This document shows, piece by piece, positions 26,501 to 32,918 of a stretch of DNA of 49,712 nucleotides. A program made the translations under genes and the position numbers. The stretch comes from Verrucomicrobiaceae bacterium (lineage in GTDB: Bacteria > Verrucomicrobiota > Verrucomicrobiia > Verrucomicrobiales > V1-33): the NCBI GenBank assembly GCA_027483175.1, contig JAIXVE010000060.1, positions 1 through 49,712 on the forward strand, given 5' to 3'. Position 1 is the stretch's first letter; each line of letters opens with the position of its first letter. The notes under the pieces were generated by a model that did not search any database, was not told where the DNA came from, and saw only the letters and a program-made list of their open reading frames with translations.

Positions 26501-27052
26501 GCGATGTATGGATCGGGGATTCGGTTGGCGCCGGCGTGGACGAGCGGCGGGCTATCGAATGGTGGCGAGCGGGTGGTGCTGATGGATGGGGCAGGGAATG
26601 TGATCCATGATTTCAGCTATGATGATGCGGTGCCGTGGCCGCTGGCTGCGGACGGGACGGGGCCGTCGCTTGAGGTGATCAGCACGTCTGGGGATTACAA
26701 TGATGGGACGAACTGGCGGGCGAGTGGTGAGTTCGGGGGGAGTCCGGGGCGACTTGGGGCGGGGCCGGACACGGATGGAGACGGGATGCCGGACAGTCTG
26801 GAGGCATTGTTCGGGACGAATCCAGCGAGTGGGGGATCATTGCCAGCGGTGACCTTGTCGGTGAATGGGGTGACTGGGGCGGTGACCCTGGCGTGGCCGA
26901 GTGTGGCTGGGGTGGCGTATCGGGTGGAGAACAGCGACAATCTGGCGTCGTGGGTGGCGTTGCAGACGGTGACTGGGGTGGGGACGTGGAGTTACACGCC
27001 TGAGGCGGGGACGGCGCGGCGGTATTACCGGGTGGTGGCGTATGTTCCGTGA
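20549..27052 (+). CDS. Giant secreted lamin-tail/CotH/PKD protein
   Basis: A 2,167-residue exported protein. A signal peptide (1-24, cut near VRAG) is followed by lamin-tail-like domains starting about residues 28 (VFSEVMYNPP), 394 (MINEVKPGA), 528 and 651 (IVINEIMFDPP). A lectin-like beta-domain lies near 210-385. A CotH-kinase-like domain spans roughly 1090-1470, with FHHWDSDLAF near 1405 as the family's acidic motif. A PKD domain (FDGTGSFDPDGG) is near 1600-1700, a laminin-G-like region near 1700-1900, another lamin-tail domain near 1911-2058, and a calcium-binding DTDGDGMPDSLE near 2074. It ends in a short beta-domain (WVALQTV...RRYYRVV) common at C-termini of such proteins. CotH proteins phosphorylate spore-coat proteins in Bacillus; the role here is unknown, but surface adhesion or structure is plausible. 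No PEP-CTERM or other sorting tail is seen. Confidence 0.8.
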   Translation: MKRSLLKCLVPIAALCGTAAGVRAGQVVFSEVMYNPPAGKPEFVEIQNLTSNRHDMARWQIVGGIAYTFPGFDAARTAAHFINEYERIVVSSADEATTRAAYPGIPGSVRVFGPWTGSLGNNGDSIELRDAARAKHSALTYGDSDEWPLAADGAGHSLQIVDADREEDDWRNWRASTAALGTPGYTEPARAEEPVTSPEVDLRIAGTPVNYTDAWKYWRDLADPDGANPEGTWMAPDFADGAWLSGGGLLGNETNAALTPLIQTSFATGYDANVLTYYFRKTFTWNGALTGNSFVLDQYVDDGVVYYLNGRELGGANSGRVRMNTGLVTHESAANALPTGGDAFEELGILTGTLDGQLVAGTNVLCAEVHQSGIGSSDVIFGARFKILSQPPGGVMINEVKPGAAGGGFVEFFNPGTAPVDLNGWYLSDSAANLTKFRINGSIVVPPSGLVTLGYAESGLGLASPIVVILTQPDGTTRQSMISSGMGVDGRSVGRKPSGSGNWFLFTQPTPGAANESLLAGGGRSPLRLSEAGFGVTGAVEWVEFYNAGSGVIDLTGLSVAGRSDLGGKVGLSGTIAAGGYASVNVNFPTDANGDVTLYVADGGNNVLSAAAIERRPGLPSMGTWPAGGEEWYAAAVSTRNAANNPVRNTDIVINEIMFDPPSGHVKGEYVELTNRGGATVDLSGWRFSKGIDFDFPAGVTLAPGAFLVVANDPAWMTATYGGGVRVLGPVSGTLRNGGERIRLEDANQNLADTVDYNSGGQWPTGPDGMGNSLELMHPAMDNSQASAWRASDESGKSVFQTFTHTGTYKELRGAPTAVTAYKELLLNLVSDGHLVLRNVRLTAAANPSVNLIPNGDVTSHGTGTSANGFLCTGTHCLSDTLSDGLHLISYGSGDTKANKAEVDVTGITGSVGVPGTYTLSFEGRWVSGMPLLVAQTWDRSFGRVFRFPVPNNLGTPGAANSRAVAAPAPTVDELMHAPAVPTSTQPVTVTARVSSVDPLVTVTLWERLDTTTGNATWNAVAMNDGGTGGDSRAGDGLWTGTIPARADGTIVQFHVRASTAAQTNDDPRDPRGVTGVNGSVLAVPQRPAMYIVDNSPPVAAPGLNMQRFVLSRFHRGAMNPGTGFSTTWDWDHQRMSNFGWNCTVIINERDVRYNGEIRRGGSPWTRTANNSLERARWRSPADNQYRSQSKWAIDSDGTTTNTASRFHNRMVRYMMYLMGYPVPYAEFVQWVVNEDAPSFREAMEMTDSDFFDRAYGDGGELFEIDDSWFMYDTNLHDDRLDAGSVTGRWSLTDWSNTAAGANPGEESPIFFHGNWPLRFPEGEYDGTAYAGLASFMKLVYNNNSGAIANDAVFREQFERMMDTDRAALYAAVRGYVGDWDNFTLNRGKNGYFYRRPTDGRFEFHHWDSDLAFQNTGEAFLGTAGGIGWSNLSNRPWFRQRYSYYLSELVGRYTNGSARMTAYLTALNYQSANTSPLAPFKTNSFSYPGWFTGRQTAAIASINSMGGTNYTRAFAVTTANNQTVTTPLFTLNGNASSRTQRVVVVGHPEAVFAWVPTTSNLGLWTVTGVALNSGANVLTVNALDSEGVVVGTAAINVTLSVNAPPVAVLVAEPSSLKVAANEPVVFDGTGSFDPDGGPLTYGWTVSPATGFSASGTVPGRREYRFFVPGVYLVGMTVTDSVGAVVAVQTRDVTVYNANDYVSFGGGDPAAAGYLVENVEYRDNFSPGAYYSLEDFSGRLVIDVRDTAALPLTTVSPAFPMITRALPGATDFVLQSEFEPMTREFGNWQAGLWMQVQEGGQPVTYVFSLDGGTALNVRRGVAPSPFTFIGTVSGYAGSGAALRVARSGGTLVFQRRNGVVWTTVTTQTLPAGSVALRGGIFTSTSVATNSRTGFNYLLVSDTAAANPVLAGLRVTEVHYNPAPGGVEFIELRNTGNQTVSLSGVTFDAGAPFAMAGTPVTPYTFGAESLAPGEFIVIPENAAQFQAMYGSGIRLAPAWTSGGLSNGGERVVLMDGAGNVIHDFSYDDAVPWPLAADGTGPSLEVISTSGDYNDGTNWRASGEFGGSPGRLGAGPDTDGDGMPDSLEALFGTNPASGGSLPAVTLSVNGVTGAVTLAWPSVAGVAYRVENSDNLASWVALQTVTGVGTWSYTPEAGTARRYYRVVAYVP

Positions 27053-27136
27053 TGGGTTGGCGTGGATGGAGACGGCGAGTTGTCGGTGGAGGCAATTCGT
27101 GATTGATTGCGGTCTTAATCCGGGTTCCCTGAACTG

Positions 27137-28996
27137 GTGTCATACCAGGTTTTCGCGCGAAAGTACCGACCGAAGACGTTTGAGGACGTTCTTGGGCAGG
27201 ATCATGTGGTTCGGACGTTGAGGAATGCGATCACGCAGAACCGATTGGCGCATGCGTATCTGTTTGTCGGGCCGCGTGGGACTGGGAAGACGAGCACGAG
27301 CCGGATTTTTGCGAAGGCGTTGAACTGCACGGGGGGGCCGCGGGTGGATTTTGATCCTGACGAGGATGTGTGTGTGGAGATTGCGGAGGGGCGGAGCCTT
27401 GATGTGACGGAGATTGACGGGGCGTCGAACAACAGTGTGGATGACATCCGGGCGCTGCGGGAGGGGGTGAATTATGCTCCGGCGCGTGGGCAGTTCCGGA
27501 TCTACTACATTGACGAAGTGCACATGCTGACGACGAATGCCTTCAATGCGTTGCTGAAGACGCTGGAGGAGCCGCCGGCGCATGTGAAGTTCATCTTTGC
27601 GACGACGGAGGCGCACAAGATCCTGCCGACGATATTGAGTCGGTGTCAGCGGTTTGATCTGCGGAAGATTCCTGCGCCGATGATTGCGAAGCATCTGCTG
27701 CACATTGCGGAGCTGGAGCGGGTGGAGCTGGAGCCGCTGGCGGCGCATGCGATTGCGGCTGGGGCGGATGGGGGGATGCGGGATGCGCAGTCGATGCTGG
27801 ACCAGCTGGTGGCGTTCTGTGGGAGCCGGATCGCGGAGCAGGATGTGCTGGATGTGTTCGGGTTCACGAGTCATCAGAGCATTGGAGGGTTGTGCGGGGC
27901 GATTTTGAGCGGGCGGAGTGCGGAGGCGCTGGACCGGGTTTGTCAGGAGGCGGAGCAGGGGCGTGATCTGACGCGATTGCTAACGGATCTGATTTTTCAT
28001 CTGAGGAATCTGATGGTGCACCAGGTGGATCCTGAGATTGCGATGAGGGACATGCCGCCGGAGACGGCGGCGATGCTGTCGGAGCAGGCTGCGCAGATCA
28101 GCCGGGAGAAGCTGCTGCTGCTGATTGATCAGTTTGCGGAGGTGGAGAGCACGATGAAGTGGGCATTGAATAAGCGCCTGTATCTTGAGGTGGGGATCAT
28201 CCGGGCGACGCAGTTGCTAGGGGAGTCGACGCTGAGTGATGTGATTCTGGCGTTGCGTGGATCGCTTGAGGGAGCGCCGGGGTTGCCTGCGGGTGGAGTG
28301 GGTGGAGTGGGTGGTGGCGGGGGAGCGGCGGTGGTGGCGGCGCGCGGAGCGGTGGAGGTGCCGGTGAGGAAGGTGGAGGTGGCGGAGGTGCCGGTGAAGA
28401 TGGGGTCGATGGCGGATGCGGTGCGTGCGGCGGTTGGAGCTGGGCGTAGTGTTCCGGTGGTGCCGGCGAGTGTTCCGGTGGTGGCTGCGGTTGAGAAGAA
28501 AGAGCCGGTGATTGAACCGGTGAAAGAGGTGGAGAGGCCGGAGGTGGCGGTGCGGGTGCCTGATGCGGCGTTGTGGGAGCAGATTCGCGGGGAGTTTTCG
28601 CGGCGGATGCCGATGCAGGGAGCGTTTGCGGCGGAGGCGGTGTTTTTGCGGGCGGAGGGACGGACGGTGGTGATTGGGTTTCCGGAGTCGCAGGCGACGG
28701 CGAGTCAGAGTCTGATGAGGCCTGCGGCGAAGGCGAGTCTGGAGCGAGTGGCGATGGAGGTATCCGGGCAGGATTTGGTGTTCCGTGCGGAGGTGCGTGC
28801 GGATCTGGTGCCGGTGCCGCTGGTGGAGGCGGCGGTTGGGTCGGTGCGGGTGGAAGTGCCGGTGGTGGTGCCTGAAGCGAAGGTTGAGGTGGCGGCGGTG
28901 GCGACGCCGGAGGCGGTGATGGCAGAGTTCATGGATGACCCGCTGATTCGTGAGGCCTTGAGGGTGTTTGAGGCGACGGTGGTTGGTGGGAAGTGA
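27137..28996 (+). CDS. dnaX: DNA polymerase III subunit gamma/tau
   Basis: A 619-residue clamp-loader ATPase. The start is a GTG giving MSYQVFARKYRPKTFEDVLGQ, as in the family. Walker A is GPRGTGKTS (45-53); YYIDEVHMLT is Walker B, NALLKTLEEPP and TTEAHKILPTILSRC (sensor I and SRC arginine finger) follow, and the C-terminal half is Val/Glu/Pro-rich with a final tau-like domain. The zinc-binding module normally has four cysteines; here only Cys64 and Cys79 remain and the middle pair is replaced by acidic residues. No A-rich slippery site for gamma production was noticed. It follows the giant secreted protein by 84 bases. Confidence 0.92.
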   Translation: MSYQVFARKYRPKTFEDVLGQDHVVRTLRNAITQNRLAHAYLFVGPRGTGKTSTSRIFAKALNCTGGPRVDFDPDEDVCVEIAEGRSLDVTEIDGASNNSVDDIRALREGVNYAPARGQFRIYYIDEVHMLTTNAFNALLKTLEEPPAHVKFIFATTEAHKILPTILSRCQRFDLRKIPAPMIAKHLLHIAELERVELEPLAAHAIAAGADGGMRDAQSMLDQLVAFCGSRIAEQDVLDVFGFTSHQSIGGLCGAILSGRSAEALDRVCQEAEQGRDLTRLLTDLIFHLRNLMVHQVDPEIAMRDMPPETAAMLSEQAAQISREKLLLLIDQFAEVESTMKWALNKRLYLEVGIIRATQLLGESTLSDVILALRGSLEGAPGLPAGGVGGVGGGGGAAVVAARGAVEVPVRKVEVAEVPVKMGSMADAVRAAVGAGRSVPVVPASVPVVAAVEKKEPVIEPVKEVERPEVAVRVPDAALWEQIRGEFSRRMPMQGAFAAEAVFLRAEGRTVVIGFPESQATASQSLMRPAAKASLERVAMEVSGQDLVFRAEVRADLVPVPLVEAAVGSVRVEVPVVVPEAKVEVAAVATPEAVMAEFMDDPLIREALRVFEATVVGGK

Positions 28997-29048
28997 GGTG
29001 GAATTGGTGGTGGGGAGGTGTTGAGAATCTGAAGCTGATGCGAACGAG

Positions 29049-30203
29049 ATGAGAGCGATGAATTTCCGAAGGTTTCCGGTGGTGCTGACGGTGCTGGCGG
29101 CGGTGTGTGTGATGAGTGGGTGCCGGACGGCGAGTGTGCCGCGGGTGGAGGTGGAGGATGCGGTGGTTGGGGTGGTGGATGAGACGGTGAGGGCGGGCAG
29201 TCTGGATGATACGGCGCGGTATCTGGCGGGATTGCCTGGGCCTGGGGCGTCGCCGTATGCGATGGGGCGGCAGACGACGCACTGGCAGAGTCACCGGCGG
29301 CGGATGGAGGAGTTGTGGCGGTATTTTTCGGCGTATCGGCAGCCGAGGATTGCGCAGTTTTGTGCGAGTGAGCTGGGGCGGGGGCGGGAGAGTGGGACGG
29401 TGTGGTATCCGTTCAGCGGGCCAGACATATTGTTTGCGGATTCATTTTTTCCGGGAGCGGGGAGTTTTGTGCTGTCGGGGCTGGAGGGATACGAAATGCT
29501 GCCGGATCCGGGGGTGCTGACTCCGGAGGAACTGGCGGCGGGGCTGGATGGGATTGAGGCGTCGATGACGACGGCGTTGAGTTGTTCGTTTTTCATCACG
29601 AAGGACATGAGGGTGGATCTGCAGAAGACCCGATTCAGGGGGACGCTGCCGGTGGTGCTGGTGTTTCTGGCGCGGATGGGTGGGAGACTGGAGAGTGTGG
29701 AGCCGGTGTCGATTGATGGGGCGGGCAATCTTGTGGCTGGGTCGGCGGAGGGAATTTGTCCTGGGTATGTGATCCGGGCGTGGACGGGTGGGCGAGCGGT
29801 GACGATTTACTATTTCCGGGCGAATCTGGCGGATGAGGTGCTGAGGGGTGATGGGCGGTTTCTTGCGTTTGTGGGACGGTTCGGGCCGGTGTCGACGTAT
29901 CTGAAGAGTGCCTCGTATCTGATGCATACGGATGAGTTCACGATGGTGCGGGAGGCGATTCTGGGGCAGAGCCGGGTGATTCTGCAGGATGACAGCGGGA
30001 TACCGCTGAGGGCGTTTGCCGGGGGGCCGTGGGAAATGCGGTATTTCGGGCGGTACACTGGGGTGCTGGAGATTTTTTCGGAGTATTACCAGCCTGAGTT
30101 GACGGAGATTTTTGGGAGCGGGGGGGCGCGGGATATTGATTTCGGGATTGGGTACAAGCATCAGCAGGGTGAGTCTTGTCTGATGCTGGCGCGGCGGCGG
30201 TGA
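29049..30203 (+). CDS. Lipoprotein of unknown function
   Basis: A 384-residue protein with a lipoprotein signal: basic start MRAMNFRRF, hydrophobic core, and lipobox MSGC with Cys25. Distinctive blocks are VWYPFSGPDILFADSFFP (about 117-134), FVLSGLEGYEMLPDP and VTIYYFRANLADE. I have the impression that the YPFSGPD block recurs in uncharacterised proteins of planctomycetes and verrucomicrobia, but no function is known to me. An in-frame ATG at 29058 is an alternative start. It sits between dnaX and the HTH-receiver gene, without obvious coupling to either. Confidence 0.65.
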   Translation: MRAMNFRRFPVVLTVLAAVCVMSGCRTASVPRVEVEDAVVGVVDETVRAGSLDDTARYLAGLPGPGASPYAMGRQTTHWQSHRRRMEELWRYFSAYRQPRIAQFCASELGRGRESGTVWYPFSGPDILFADSFFPGAGSFVLSGLEGYEMLPDPGVLTPEELAAGLDGIEASMTTALSCSFFITKDMRVDLQKTRFRGTLPVVLVFLARMGGRLESVEPVSIDGAGNLVAGSAEGICPGYVIRAWTGGRAVTIYYFRANLADEVLRGDGRFLAFVGRFGPVSTYLKSASYLMHTDEFTMVREAILGQSRVILQDDSGIPLRAFAGGPWEMRYFGRYTGVLEIFSEYYQPELTEIFGSGGARDIDFGIGYKHQQGESCLMLARRR

Positions 30204-30394
30204 GGTGGTGGGGAATTCTCACGGGTGTGTCGTGTTGGAGAAATTGGAGTCAATTATGACAATTTGCTTGCGGACACCCTGTGCCGTTCTAGGGTTGATT
30301 GGAAAGCTGATGGTTAATCGTGATTTCCATAATTCGTTTCCGGGGTGGGAGTGAGCAGCTTTTTCAGATTTCCCTCAAATTATAGCAGAGCAAC

Positions 30395-30985
30395 ATGGCT
30401 GACGACGACATTCCAGAGCCTACGGTTTCAGCGGAACTTCCGGAATTGATGACGGTGAAGGAGACCTCGCAGTATTTGAGGATTCCGTTGCCGACGGTGT
30501 ATTATTTAGTGCAGCGCGGGCAATTGCCTGCGGTGCAGATTGGGGGTCGGTGGAGGATCAAGCGGAGCCTTTTGGACCGGGATGTGTTGAAGAGCGAGGG
30601 TGCGGGGCAGCCGACGGTGCTGGTGGTGGATGACGACGCGCAGTTGCAGACTGTGTTCAAGCAGTTCCTGAAGAAGGCTGGGTTTGGGAGGATTGTGGTG
30701 GGGACGGGGGCGGAGGCGATCAGTTGTGTGGAGCGGCAGCGGTTTGATCTGGTGTTTCTGGATCTGCAGTTGCCTGACATATCCGGGGATGAGGTGTATG
30801 TGCGGATCAAGGAGATGCAGCCTGACCTGCCGGTGGTGATCATCACTGGGTATCCTGACAGTGAGATGATGAGCCGGATCCTGCGGAACGGGGCGGTGAT
30901 GATGATTCAGAAGCCGATCGATTTTTCGCAGCTGAACAGCACGGTGAAGCAGTTGGGGCACAAGGGGATGGTGGTGCCGGGGTGA
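30395..30985 (+). CDS. HTH-receiver fusion response regulator
   Basis: A 196-residue protein with reversed domain order. Residues 17-64 are an excisionase/MerR-like helix-turn-helix of the HTH_17 type (MTVKETSQYLRIPLPTVYYL, then GGRWRIKRSLLD), and residues 73-190 are a CheY-like receiver. The receiver keeps the acidic pair Asp79/Asp80 in VVDDD, the phosphoacceptor Asp123 in VFLDLQLPD, Thr151 in IITGYPD and Lys173 in IQKPID. It probably senses phosphorylation and binds DNA, although the HTH_17 type is more often found in excisionases and in fusions that read DNA sequence passively. No histidine kinase is nearby. A 190-base leader separates it from the upstream lipoprotein gene. Confidence 0.8.
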   Translation: MADDDIPEPTVSAELPELMTVKETSQYLRIPLPTVYYLVQRGQLPAVQIGGRWRIKRSLLDRDVLKSEGAGQPTVLVVDDDAQLQTVFKQFLKKAGFGRIVVGTGAEAISCVERQRFDLVFLDLQLPDISGDEVYVRIKEMQPDLPVVIITGYPDSEMMSRILRNGAVMMIQKPIDFSQLNSTVKQLGHKGMVVPG

Positions 30986-31006
30986 GTTGGGGGGGGTGAG
31001 GGCATG

Positions 31007-31035
31007 AAAAAGGGACGCGGCGTGAGCCGCGTCCC
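31007..31035 (-). terminator. Intrinsic terminator of the HhH protein gene
   Basis: A perfect 10-bp stem (GGGACGCGGC at 31012-31021 with GCCGCGTCCC at 31026-31035, GTGA loop) is followed on the minus strand by five Ts (AAAAA at 31007-31011). It lies 31 bases beyond the stop of the helix-hairpin-helix gene. The stem may also help end the convergent HTH-receiver transcript, but no T-run serves that direction. Confidence 0.85.
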
Positions 31036-31066
31036 GTGAGAGGTGAGCCAACTGGCGAGGGGAGCG

Positions 31067-31777
31067 TCAGGATTTCTTTTTGGCTGGTTTGGTGGATTCC
31101 GGGGCAGCGGCGGGTTTTTCTTCTGCTGCGGCGGCTGGTTTGACGGGCTTGGCGGGTTTGGTGGCGGGGGCTTTGTCCTTGGCTGGAGCGGGTTCAGCTT
31201 TGGCTGGTTCTGGCTTGGCGGTTTCTGGTTTGGCGGAGGGTTCCGGGGATTTCATGCCTGCGTCGACCCATTTGACGATGCCGTCGAAGGTGGATTCGCC
31301 GATGCCGTCGATCATGATGAGGTCGGCGACTTTGGCGACGGGGCGTTTGGCGATGATGTGGGCGGATTTGGATTCGCCGATGCCTGGGATGGTGATGAGG
31401 TCTTTTTGTTCGCCGGAGTTGACGAGGGCGAGGAGTTTGGACTGCTGGGCTGGGGAGAGTTTGGCGGCTTCTTTTTCGCCGTGAGCGAGGAGGGCCTTGT
31501 CTGAGGCGGAGAGTTCTTCTGCGGCTGGCTTGGGGGCTGGCTTTTTGGCGGCGGGTTCCTTGGCGGATTCCTTGGTTGCTTCTTTGGCGGATTTGGCGGC
31601 GGAGTCGGCGGTTTTTTTGATGGAATCGGCGGCTTTTTTGGTGGAGTCGGCGATTTTTTCTGTGGTGGGTGCGGCTGGTTTGGCGGCTGGTTTGGTGGAT
31701 TTATCCTGAGCGGAGGCAGAGGAGGAGAGGGCTGCGAGGGTGGCGAGGGAGGCTGCGGCGAGGAGTTGGCGGATCAT
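31067..31777 (-). CDS. Secreted ComEA-like helix-hairpin-helix protein
   Basis: A 236-residue protein with a signal peptide (1-23, cut after ASA). Residues about 25-90 are a Lys/Ala/Ser-rich helical repeat region (TKKAADSIKKTADSAAKSAK), like histone-H1 or LEA-type sequence. Residues about 115-175 contain two helix-hairpin-helix motifs, TIPGIGESKSAHII and MIDGIGESTFDGIV, as in ComEA. The C-terminal 60 residues are Pro/Ala/Lys/Glu-rich and end KKKS. ComEA is the DNA receptor of natural transformation, so an extracytoplasmic DNA-binding role is inferred. The ATG at 31777 starts the signal peptide. An intrinsic terminator follows. Confidence 0.7.
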   Translation of the reverse strand: MIRQLLAAASLATLAALSSSASAQDKSTKPAAKPAAPTTEKIADSTKKAADSIKKTADSAAKSAKEATKESAKEPAAKKPAPKPAAEELSASDKALLAHGEKEAAKLSPAQQSKLLALVNSGEQKDLITIPGIGESKSAHIIAKRPVAKVADLIMIDGIGESTFDGIVKWVDAGMKSPEPSAKPETAKPEPAKAEPAPAKDKAPATKPAKPVKPAAAAEEKPAAAPESTKPAKKKS

Positions 31778-31871
31778 GGGGGTGTGGGGTTTGGGTTTAT
31801 TGTTTGTGCCGCAATTACGGCAAGTGTGAATATGGAATGGAAGTGGGAGAGGAGGCAAGGAGGAAATTGGG

Positions 31872-32675
31872 TCATGGGGAGGCCTCGGGTTGGGGCGACA
31901 TGAGTTGGCGTTTGAGGAGGAGGAAAGGTTCTGCGTCGACTTTGACGGCGCCGCGGTAGGGTTGGTCCATGGCGGAGATGAGGGCGATCATCATGCCGAA
32001 GAAGAGGCCGAGAGCGCCGCTGATGGTGAAGTGGAGACTGCGGCGGATGTCGAGGCCGATGAGCATGATGATGATGACGGCGATGCCGAAGGCGACGATG
32101 CCCCACATGGTTTCGGGGACGCCTGAGGAGATAGTGCGTGCGCGTTCGCGGCGGAGGACGGTGTTTTCGGAGAAGAGGTGGAGGCCTTCTGCGTGGAGGA
32201 TTTCCTGACCTTTGGAGGTTGGTTCGAAGCTCATGACAGCGGTCTGGAATTTGGTCATGATGGTGACGCCGCGCAGTGGGCGTTCGCCGCGGGCGAGGGC
32301 GGGCATGGATTCGTCGATGGTGTAATTGACGTATTCCTGGAGGATGGACTGGAGTTTGGTGCGTTGGGGTTCCGGGTAACCGGAGACGGTGCGGTAGAGA
32401 GCGCCGAGGGAGGATGCTTCGCGGCCGACGAGGGATTTGACGGTATCGTAGTTCTGGTAGGAGGCGACGGCGAGGAGGCAGAGGAGGAGAGCGAAGAAGA
32501 CGCCGAAGGCGAGGAGGCAGTAGCTGAGGAGTTCGTTGGTGCGGGTTTCCGGTTTGAAGACATTTCTGACGAGCGGGCTGAGGAAGACGATCCCGAGCCA
32601 GAGGATGGCGATGATGGCACCTGCGTAGAAGATGGCGATGCCCCAGAGCGGGAGTTCATTGATGCGTGAGAGCAT
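31872..32675 (-). CDS. DUF4239 (bestrophin-like) membrane protein
   Basis: A 267-residue membrane protein with two N-terminal hydrophobic segments (about 10-32 and 52-75) and two C-terminal ones (about 195-240), with a helical cytoplasmic or periplasmic middle containing SFEPTSKGQEIL-like sequence. The pattern (NELLSYCLLAFGVFFALLL, then LGALYRTVSGYPEPQR) fits the DUF4239/bestrophin-like domain, whose function is not established. The ATG at 32675 gives MLSRINELPLWG. It is divergent from the NosR-ApbE fusion, with a 243-base intergenic region that shows nothing I can name. Confidence 0.7.
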   Translation of the reverse strand: MLSRINELPLWGIAIFYAGAIIAILWLGIVFLSPLVRNVFKPETRTNELLSYCLLAFGVFFALLLCLLAVASYQNYDTVKSLVGREASSLGALYRTVSGYPEPQRTKLQSILQEYVNYTIDESMPALARGERPLRGVTIMTKFQTAVMSFEPTSKGQEILHAEGLHLFSENTVLRRERARTISSGVPETMWGIVAFGIAVIIIMLIGLDIRRSLHFTISGALGLFFGMMIALISAMDQPYRGAVKVDAEPFLLLKRQLMSPQPEASP

Positions 32676-32918
32676 GAGAGGTCGGCAGTAGGGATAAAGT
32701 TCCGTAGCATGGGGGTGCGATGGGTGGCAACCTGCGAAACCGAGGATTGGAATAGGAGAAAGTCTGAAGGGGACGCCTGGGGTGGGGGGACTGGTAGAAG
32801 TGTGTGGAGGGATTGGGGGAGGGCGAGGGCGGGAGTGAAAGCCGTTGCTGTGAGGTTGGAGGTGGGGATAGAAGGTGGGAACCGGGCGGGGATTGTCCGG
32901 AGTTGAGATAGGCGAGAC

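Noticed and set aside
28290-28560. Programmed frameshift in dnaX
   Set aside because: No A- or T-rich slippery heptamer was seen near the end of the ATPase region; the sequence there is G-rich valine/proline codons.
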